DNA from: UBA2705 sp963977125
GTDB lineage: Bacteria > Pseudomonadota > Alphaproteobacteria > Micavibrionales > Micavibrionaceae
Length of the DNA stretch: 64,000 bases
NCBI GenBank assembly: GCA_963977125.1
Contig: CAXBNJ010000001.1
Span: 1 to 64,000, forward strand
Reading direction: 5' to 3'
Shown here: piece by piece, positions 58,620-64,000 of the stretch
Layout: every line of letters starts with the position of its first letter
How positions within the stretch are numbered: position 1 is the stretch's first letter
Notes under the pieces: generated by a model
Database searches by the model: none
Told to the model about the DNA's origin: nothing
The model's input: only the letters and a program-made list of their open reading frames with translations
Program-made: the position numbers and the translations under genes

Positions 58620-59021
58620 ATGTTTTCACGTTTTTTTTCATATATAAAGAAAATCTTTACCTTTTGCCTATATTTTGGGAAGGGTAAGAAGGGCGCTAAG
58701 GCGAGTGATTCTTCAGGTCAGCGGCATATGCAGCAAACCGGTACAAACGGCGCAATTAAGAATGACGCCATGTTTGTACGCCATAACGGTAGAACCGTGT
58801 TGGTTGTGATGATTGATCTAGGGGATGTACCATCTTGGATAGAATACGATTCTGCGTTAGGGCAATTTTCTCTTGTGCAAAGTGGCGGTTCTGTGGCATA
58901 CTTGGAGCTATTCTTACAACATGAAGATCAAGAAGCGGTGAAACAAGAAAACCGCATTCTATTGGTTACAAAGGTTCAAGAACAACAGGTAATGCATCAT
59001 TTGCAGTTTGTTGTTAGGTGA
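58620..59021 (+). CDS. Unrecognised membrane-anchored protein, paralog B
   Basis: A 133-residue protein. It has an N-terminal hydrophobic/basic segment (FSRFFSYIKKIFTFCLYF), a short polar linker, then the domain shared with the preceding gene: MFVRHNGRTVLVV, then SWIEYDSALGQFSLV, and RILLVTKVQEQQVMHHLQF. The linker is much shorter than in paralog A. It lies 130 bases after paralog A and 51 bases before the next gene. It is likely a duplicated pair acting with the downstream envelope cluster. Confidence 0.7.
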   Translation: MFSRFFSYIKKIFTFCLYFGKGKKGAKASDSSGQRHMQQTGTNGAIKNDAMFVRHNGRTVLVVMIDLGDVPSWIEYDSALGQFSLVQSGGSVAYLELFLQHEDQEAVKQENRILLVTKVQEQQVMHHLQFVVR

Positions 59022-59072
59022 TTTTTCCTTTGTTTGCTTGATCTTCAGGGGCAACAACAAAAGGGTAAGATT

Positions 59073-59366
59073 ATGACTGACCAACAGCTACAAAACATAG
59101 AATGCTATTCAAACACGAGTGATCAAGCGGCGCTTGGCTTTATGGCCGATATCGCGCTGTCGGCTCTTTCGTCCGGTTTTACACCGCCTGATTTGGATGA
59201 TTCGGCAGAGCTTAGCGTTGGTGGACGCAGTGAGCTTGCCAAGGAAATGGCTATCTCATCGATCATTTGTATAAACGGAAACGAATCGGTTTCAATTTCG
59301 CTTAATGCGGCAGGCGATAACGCGCCAGCGCAAAAGCGCGATACAACGCCGAAGTTTAACGGATAA
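59073..59366 (+). CDS. Small unrecognised soluble protein
   Basis: A 97-residue protein from ATG 59,073, chosen because AAAAGGG is correctly spaced; an upstream in-frame TTG at 59,034 has no such support. It has no signal peptide or membrane segment. The middle is Ser/Ala-rich (DIALSALSSGFTPPDLDDS). No family recognised. It lies between the paralog pair and the secretin-like lipoprotein gene in the same direction, suggesting one functional cluster. Confidence 0.55.
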   Translation: MTDQQLQNIECYSNTSDQAALGFMADIALSALSSGFTPPDLDDSAELSVGGRSELAKEMAISSIICINGNESVSISLNAAGDNAPAQKRDTTPKFNG

Positions 59367-59511
59367 ATTTCAGAATATTTACCAAGGTCAATTGCCTTTG
59401 GATGGGGGATGCGCTATTATTTAAGCGAATGCCTTTTTCAGAGGCTTTTTCCTGTGCGCCTCCCGCGCGTGCGCCATTGGATAATAGATTATACTGACTG
59501 GGACCTAATAT

Positions 59512-60912
59512 ATGGTGTTTCACCACTCTATTCGTAAATATCTTCAAATTGGATTAATCTGTGGCAGCTTGCTTGGGCTTGGTGCGTGTACAGATTTTGA
59601 TGAAGCGATGATTGAGTTAGGCATCCTAGCTGACCAAGGCCGCCATGGTGGATCCGATGCTATGCTTGTCCAGATAGAAGAAGATGGTTTGAAAAAAGCG
59701 CCTGCAGATGCTGTGCGCTTCATGCCATTGGGCGTGGGGGTTTTAATCCCTGATGTGGTCTCTGCGCTACGTTTGCCGCGCGAAGATATAGGCCCTTATG
59801 AGCTACGCGGCGAAACATTAGCCGGCGCGCTTCAATTTATTCTTGCTGATTTTAACATACCTTTGGCTGTGGAAAGTGACTTAGCGCTAGAGCGTACAGT
59901 TACAATCGCAAATTTAAACGGTCGCCTTGATTTAATGGTGGAACAGCTTTGTTCAATGTCTGACCTCTATTGTATTTACAAAAACGACGTTTTGACGGTG
60001 CGCGCATATCATGATTACGCTGTAACTATTCCGCCATCGGGCGCAAACGTAGATATTATCGATGATGTTGCGAAGTCAATTAAGGATGTTATCGGTAAGG
60101 ATGTCGTGCTTGATCGCTCTACGCGGACAATTTTATACCAATCCTCACGTAAGCAAGCCGCACGTTTGTCGCGCTATTTTGAAAGCTTGCGCGAAAATAT
60201 GGCGATGATTAGTTATGAGGTCGGCATTTGGAGTGTTCAGCTTGATCCTATGCATCGTCAAGGTGTTCTTTGGGAGGCTTTGCTCCATGACTCACAAGGT
60301 CGCGCTAAAGAAGTTGCTGGCGTTTACGCTGGTGAATATGGCGCGCCTGTTTCCATTGGTCTTCCTGGCGATATCGGGGATGCTTACGGTATGTATGATA
60401 TTTCAAATTTCTTAGCAGGTTTTGGTCAGGTGACAGCATTGTCTAAACCGACTATATCGGTGATGTCAGGGGCTAACGGTCTTTGGCAGACGCAAGAGAC
60501 AGGCGTTAGTCCTGAAGATGCACATATGGTTAAAATTGCGCTCGCTTCTTTATGGGACGGCGCGTCGGTTTTCTCTGATCTTGATTTAGAGTTAGATGGT
60601 AAAGCGCAGCGCCATATAAAAACTCAATTACGTATACGTCCGGGCGATTCGATGATTATGGCGGGAATGATGAAGCCACGCGTGATTGATGAGAGTCGTG
60701 GTGAAGATAAAAATGTCGTTGACGAGCTGGTCATTATGCTGCGCCCCAAAGTCGTGGTTTATAAAGCGCGCAAAGATTATTATCATATTAGCGGCGTACC
60801 GCGCCCGAATGACGCAGAAAATGAAGATACTGATATATGGCACTCAATTGGCGATGAGCCGATGATCCTTGTGCCAGAATCAGCGCCTTGGCCACCATTG
60901 CCAGCGCGCTAG
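59512..60912 (+). CDS. Secretin-like outer-membrane lipoprotein (PilN type)
   Basis: A 466-residue protein with a lipoprotein signal (LGLGAC, Cys26). Residues ~100-170 form an STN/N0-like domain (LRGETLAGALQFILADFNIP, then RLDLMVEQLC). Residues ~210-430 show secretin features, including VTALSKPTISVMSGANG and a late RIRPGDSMIMAGMM. It resembles the lipoprotein secretin PilN of R64-type IVb pili, which forms the outer-membrane gate. A role as outer pore for the Icm system is possible but not shown. Three membrane or export proteins follow. Confidence 0.75.
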   Translation: MVFHHSIRKYLQIGLICGSLLGLGACTDFDEAMIELGILADQGRHGGSDAMLVQIEEDGLKKAPADAVRFMPLGVGVLIPDVVSALRLPREDIGPYELRGETLAGALQFILADFNIPLAVESDLALERTVTIANLNGRLDLMVEQLCSMSDLYCIYKNDVLTVRAYHDYAVTIPPSGANVDIIDDVAKSIKDVIGKDVVLDRSTRTILYQSSRKQAARLSRYFESLRENMAMISYEVGIWSVQLDPMHRQGVLWEALLHDSQGRAKEVAGVYAGEYGAPVSIGLPGDIGDAYGMYDISNFLAGFGQVTALSKPTISVMSGANGLWQTQETGVSPEDAHMVKIALASLWDGASVFSDLDLELDGKAQRHIKTQLRIRPGDSMIMAGMMKPRVIDESRGEDKNVVDELVIMLRPKVVVYKARKDYYHISGVPRPNDAENEDTDIWHSIGDEPMILVPESAPWPPLPAR

Positions 60913-60935
60913 TTTTTTTAAGGACCGTGTAAGAG

Positions 60936-62291
60936 ATGTTAAGACGTATAAAGACAGGTAAAGCCAATAAGAAAACGGATGTAGAGTTATGCTCTCGACC
61001 GTTTACAGGGGCTTTGGCACTAGCGTCTCTGTGTTTATTGTCTATGGCGGCTCAAAATCCTGTGCAGGCCAATGGCTTTAATGACCCGTGGGCCGCGACC
61101 AGTGGTGAAGATCGCTCCGGCATTGTGCTTGATGGTGAAAATCTCGATATTATGCGAGAAGCTATGAATTCACCGGGGCAGTTTGTCATGCCTATAGAGA
61201 TTTCCCCGACATTAATGGGCCCGTGGAAAGCAGAAATGTTGATTTCGCGTGATGGTGGCTCTGGCTCACTTAAAGCAAATATACCGCTCTCGGCCAAATT
61301 TGTGCCGCGCCGCGCGGATTATAAAGATGGCGCATTGCGCATCGCGAACCGCGTTATTGAATTTGTCGGTGATGAAATACAAGAGCAGCACGATTTATAT
61401 GAAGAAGATGTGCTTTTACGCAACGCATCATATTTACCGTTAATGGTTAATGGTTTTCACTTAGAACGTGAGGCGACCGCAGGCTTGTCTTTCCGCCATG
61501 ATTGTTCACGTGTGGAGCCCAGTGAATCATGCCGCTTAAGTGTGTTTTGGCGCCCGCAAGATGAAGGTGAGCTTGAGACTGCCCTAAAAGTTTCGCATTC
61601 TGGCGAAGTTGGCTTATTGCCTATAAATATAAAAACTAAAGCCTCGATCATGATGGTTAACCCAGAATACGCCAAAGATGATTTGATGTTTATGGTTGAT
61701 AATATTGATTTCGGAGGGCGCGTTGATAATGTCACGCATTTTGTAACATATTTGCGCAATACAAGCGCTGATGATGTGAAGCTGGATGCCGTACATTTTG
61801 AAAAAAACACAACAGGCTTATCCATGGTGGGCAGTATTTGTAAGGCAGGGGTGATTTTACCTTCGGGGGAATCATGCATGATTGAAGTGGAATGGATTCC
61901 GTCGTCAATTGGCAGTATCGATAACCGCTTGGTGATTACTTCGCTCGACAAAATACGCTATGTTCCGGTAAGCGGTAATGCGCTGGTCTCTGTCGTTGAT
62001 AGCGAAGAATATGATAGCACGCGTCAAACCCTGCAAGTGCGCCCCACGCGCGACACATTGCGTAAATATAGCATTACATCTTTTGCGAAAAACCGCGCGA
62101 TGATTTCATCGCCGGAGGGCTACACTATGGTTTATAACGGTCAGTCAGCGCGCTTGGCGGGCTTCCGCTGGGATGTGCATATGCAAAATGACGCCGTTAA
62201 AGTAATTTATGAAGATATTGAAATTGATTTACCTTTTGAGCGCTCCTTAAAAACAGCGCAGCAAAGCAGCAAAAAGGGTGATAAAGAATAA
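60936..62291 (+). CDS. Exported protein with Ig/ASH-like domains
   Basis: A 451-residue exported protein. The signal region is long and basic, with its hydrophobic core at about residues 24-42 (cleavage near VQA). At least two Ig-like units follow the ASH/choice-of-anchor pattern of a Cys-bracketed hairpin then SC-x-V-x-W-x-P: DCSRVEPSESCRLSVFWRP near residue 190, and ICKAGVILPSGESCMIEVEW near residue 302. Such domains mediate extracytoplasmic contacts. The Lys-rich C-terminus ends QSSKKGDKE. It lies 23 bases after the secretin-like gene and 3 before the next. I do not recognise a counterpart in pil or dot operons. Confidence 0.7.
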   Translation: MLRRIKTGKANKKTDVELCSRPFTGALALASLCLLSMAAQNPVQANGFNDPWAATSGEDRSGIVLDGENLDIMREAMNSPGQFVMPIEISPTLMGPWKAEMLISRDGGSGSLKANIPLSAKFVPRRADYKDGALRIANRVIEFVGDEIQEQHDLYEEDVLLRNASYLPLMVNGFHLEREATAGLSFRHDCSRVEPSESCRLSVFWRPQDEGELETALKVSHSGEVGLLPINIKTKASIMMVNPEYAKDDLMFMVDNIDFGGRVDNVTHFVTYLRNTSADDVKLDAVHFEKNTTGLSMVGSICKAGVILPSGESCMIEVEWIPSSIGSIDNRLVITSLDKIRYVPVSGNALVSVVDSEEYDSTRQTLQVRPTRDTLRKYSITSFAKNRAMISSPEGYTMVYNGQSARLAGFRWDVHMQNDAVKVIYEDIEIDLPFERSLKTAQQSSKKGDKE

Positions 62292-62294
62292 GAT

Positions 62295-63416
62295 ATGGTG
62301 TGGTTCTTTAAAGGTAAAGCCCGTGGCGGCGACAAAAAGAAAAAGCGTATCGACCCTGAATTGGGCGGTATGGGCGCTATAGGCGCTATGGATATTCAAT
62401 CTCCGAGCGATTCATTCTCCGATTTTGACGATGCCATTCTGGCGCGCGCCGCTGAAGATGCCATGGCAGAAGTCAGTGAGGGTTTGGCGCCAGCTCCTAA
62501 GCGCGAAACGAATATCGCAGAAAAAATAGCCGGCGAAGAGCCTGTGATTTCAGCCTTAACGACCTATGTGCCGCCGCATATTGTTGGTGGCGTTCTGCCC
62601 CATGTCGGCGGCGTTGAAGATGAGTTGATTATTAAGGCGGCGACGCAAGCTTGCGGCACAAGTAATATTTACTATGTTTATAGTCTGCATCAAGGGCGCA
62701 TTTGGTATATAGCCGCGCCAGCATCTGATTTAGCCTCATTCCCAGATACATGGTGTCCGATGATTTTGGCGCTGCCGGGGCAAGCGGCGCACTGGGATTT
62801 GCATCACGCTTATGTGTTTGAAAAAGAAAATAGATCAACATTGCTTTACTTTGCCTCAGATGGCTCAGATGTGATTATTCAGCATGGCGACCCGCGCTTT
62901 ATTAATGCGCGCGCGCAAGTTGTTGATCCAAATTATCGTACTTTGCATACTTATGCGGGCATAACGCCGCGTTGGAAGCATTCAAGTTTACGTGAAGAAG
63001 TTCTGCGCCGTGCCACATTGAGGCTGCTTTTCGGTTTTGGTGTATTATTGAACCTTTTATTGGTTATTTATATTGGTACAGGCGCATTTATGACGAGCTC
63101 TATTAGTGGTTCAATAAAACAAGCGGCCGTTGATACCAAAGCGGCTGTGAGTGATTTGGAGGTGCTTTCACGCGATCTGCGCTCATCACGTATCCATGTC
63201 TTATTGGCTGATTTGGGGATGTTATTAAAGGAAATAGAGGACGCAGAAGGTACGTTGGTTCTCTATGAATTAAAGAGCGATGGCCGTATCCAATGGGATG
63301 CTATGGTTCCTGTTGCTTATTTAAATAGCCCGAATGCGCGTAAAGCGGAAAGATTATCGAGCATTGATTCATATGGTCGCGTGCGTATACGTGGCTATTT
63401 AGTGTGGGGCGAATAA
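62295..63416 (+). CDS. Unrecognised bitopic inner-membrane protein (PilO-like position)
   Basis: A 373-residue protein. Cytoplasmic N-terminal part (1-240) has a Lys-rich start and a Gly/acidic linker. A mixed alpha/beta domain follows (for example IYYVYSLHQGRIWYIAAP near residue 125). One transmembrane helix sits at about 243-266 (LLFGFGVLLNLLLVIYIG), then a coiled-coil-prone periplasmic part (about 270-325) and a short beta end. The topology recalls the assembly-platform proteins of type IVb pili or type II systems. It starts 3 bases after the previous stop and ends 3 bases before the next start. Confidence 0.7.
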   Translation: MVWFFKGKARGGDKKKKRIDPELGGMGAIGAMDIQSPSDSFSDFDDAILARAAEDAMAEVSEGLAPAPKRETNIAEKIAGEEPVISALTTYVPPHIVGGVLPHVGGVEDELIIKAATQACGTSNIYYVYSLHQGRIWYIAAPASDLASFPDTWCPMILALPGQAAHWDLHHAYVFEKENRSTLLYFASDGSDVIIQHGDPRFINARAQVVDPNYRTLHTYAGITPRWKHSSLREEVLRRATLRLLFGFGVLLNLLLVIYIGTGAFMTSSISGSIKQAAVDTKAAVSDLEVLSRDLRSSRIHVLLADLGMLLKEIEDAEGTLVLYELKSDGRIQWDAMVPVAYLNSPNARKAERLSSIDSYGRVRIRGYLVWGE

Positions 63417-63419
63417 ATA

Positions 63420-63989
63420 ATGGGCATACTCTCAGATCTCAATGAAATATTTTTTGGCAGAAGCAGTGATGCGCGTTTAGAACGCATGCGCTTTTGGACT
63501 CGTTTTAAGCGCCGCAGTGTAGATTTCTTAAGTCTTGTTGCACAAGGAAGCTTATTGACCATTGCTGTTGTGCCACTGGGGGTGGCTTTGGTCTTGGCGA
63601 TTGTGATTGTCATGCAATCAGCGACGGTTGAAAGCGCACGCATTAAGTTGCAAGCGCGTGAAGCGTTAACGCCTGTGGTGCCCGTGCTTGTCCGCGAACC
63701 GATTAGCGCGCAGGAAATGTCGACCTTTGTCGATTACGCCAGTAAGGCTTACCCTGTTTTGGATTATAGCTATGAAAACGGCGTTTTGGTTATTGTTGCG
63801 CGTAGCACAGATTTCTTCCCGACCTTTGATCGCTTTTTGGCGCATGCTGACATGTATCATCCCGATTGGCGTGTGAAGGTCGAGGCGTTTTGTGCGGGGC
63901 GCGATTGCGGCAAAGACGCGCCTATATCGGCGAATCTTTCAATATTTAAGATTGCTATTGAAGAGCCAAAAGTGCTAGATAACGAATAA
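63420..63989 (+). CDS. Unrecognised single-pass membrane protein (PilP/GspM-like topology)
   Basis: A 189-residue protein. A basic cytoplasmic N-terminus (1-40) precedes one transmembrane helix (about 43-67, LLTIAVVPLGVALVLAIVIVM). The periplasmic part has a possible ferredoxin-like alpha/beta domain (about 95-165) containing a Cys pair (FCAGRDC). The family is not recognised; the topology resembles PilO/GspM-type platform proteins. It is co-transcribed with the two upstream genes, and the operon probably continues beyond the window, where an ATPase would be expected if this is a pilus or secretion platform. Confidence 0.65.
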   Translation: MGILSDLNEIFFGRSSDARLERMRFWTRFKRRSVDFLSLVAQGSLLTIAVVPLGVALVLAIVIVMQSATVESARIKLQAREALTPVVPVLVREPISAQEMSTFVDYASKAYPVLDYSYENGVLVIVARSTDFFPTFDRFLAHADMYHPDWRVKVEAFCAGRDCGKDAPISANLSIFKIAIEEPKVLDNE

Positions 63990-64000
63990 ATTCAATTCAA

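Noticed and set aside
61457..61951. A 164-codon antisense frame inside the Ig/ASH-like gene
   Set aside because: Fully inside a convincing gene, with no start signal or recognisable protein.
1..64000. Possible mobile elements, tRNA genes, CRISPR or attachment sites
   Set aside because: No transposase, integrase, clover-leaf or regular spaced repeat was found on reading either strand; short or divergent RNAs could still be missed without a covariance search.

Overview
This window looks like a chromosomal segment of a moderately AT-leaning alphaproteobacterium. The evidence is the gene families themselves: an alpha-type SspB adaptor, ETF-ubiquinone oxidoreductase, COX15-type heme A synthase, a short adenylate kinase and an S10-spc-alpha ribosomal block led by tuf. 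A Dot/Icm (type IVB) secretion core sits immediately behind the ribosomal block. That points to a lineage with host- or prey-associated members, such as Micavibrio-like or uncultured Rhodospirillales-like bacteria, but I cannot fix the genus from sequence alone. I found no tRNA, rRNA, CRISPR array, insertion sequence or prophage.

Layout. (1) 1-17.3 kb: the tuf tail, then rpsJ to rplO in canonical order, a strong terminator, two inserted non-ribosomal genes (an NT5C1-like 5'-nucleotidase and a secreted HExxH protein), secY-adk, and a separately promoted rpsM-rpsK / rpoA / rplQ segment. Several intercistronic spacers carry good hairpins. (2) 17.6-24.0 kb: a T4BSS operon in the order known from Legionella, icmC/dotE - icmD/dotP - icmJ/dotN - icmB/dotO, followed by an unrecognised single-pass membrane protein and a bidirectional terminator. 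(3) 24.0-26.5 kb: a convergent, tightly coupled operon of three unrecognised proteins. (4) 26.7-57.7 kb: mostly housekeeping genes: NYN nuclease, rpoZ, gmk, SDR, HIT, alaS, anmK, tyrS, a deaminase pair, lytic transglycosylase, family-4 UDG, ETF-QO, a TPR lipoprotein, ispE, ctaA, an EamA permease, sspB, an ABC exporter, topA, dprA, plsY and pyrB. Unrecognised proteins are interspersed. (5) 57.9-64.0 kb: two paralogous small membrane-anchored proteins, a small acidic-to-neutral protein, a secretin-like lipoprotein, an exported Ig/ASH-like protein and two single-pass inner-membrane proteins. This looks like an envelope-spanning assembly whose operon runs off the right edge.

How the parts may work together. 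The Icm core supplies two inner-membrane/periplasmic proteins (IcmC, IcmD), the DotN adaptor and the DotO ATPase. The right-hand cluster supplies an outer-membrane gate and inner-membrane partners resembling the PilN/PilO logic of R64-type IVb pili. One small domain, with a recurring pattern of L-V-V, then P, then W-x-E-Y, appears to occur both in the operon opposite the Icm genes (26,023-26,496) and in the two paralogs before the secretin (57,911-59,021). This may link the two loci and is the most promising undescribed system here. Other oddities are histone-H1-like Lys/Ala tails on S17, L30 and TopA, an active/degenerate deaminase gene pair, a possible 2OG-oxygenase-like protein behind alaS, and a family-4 UDG lacking the usual motif histidine.
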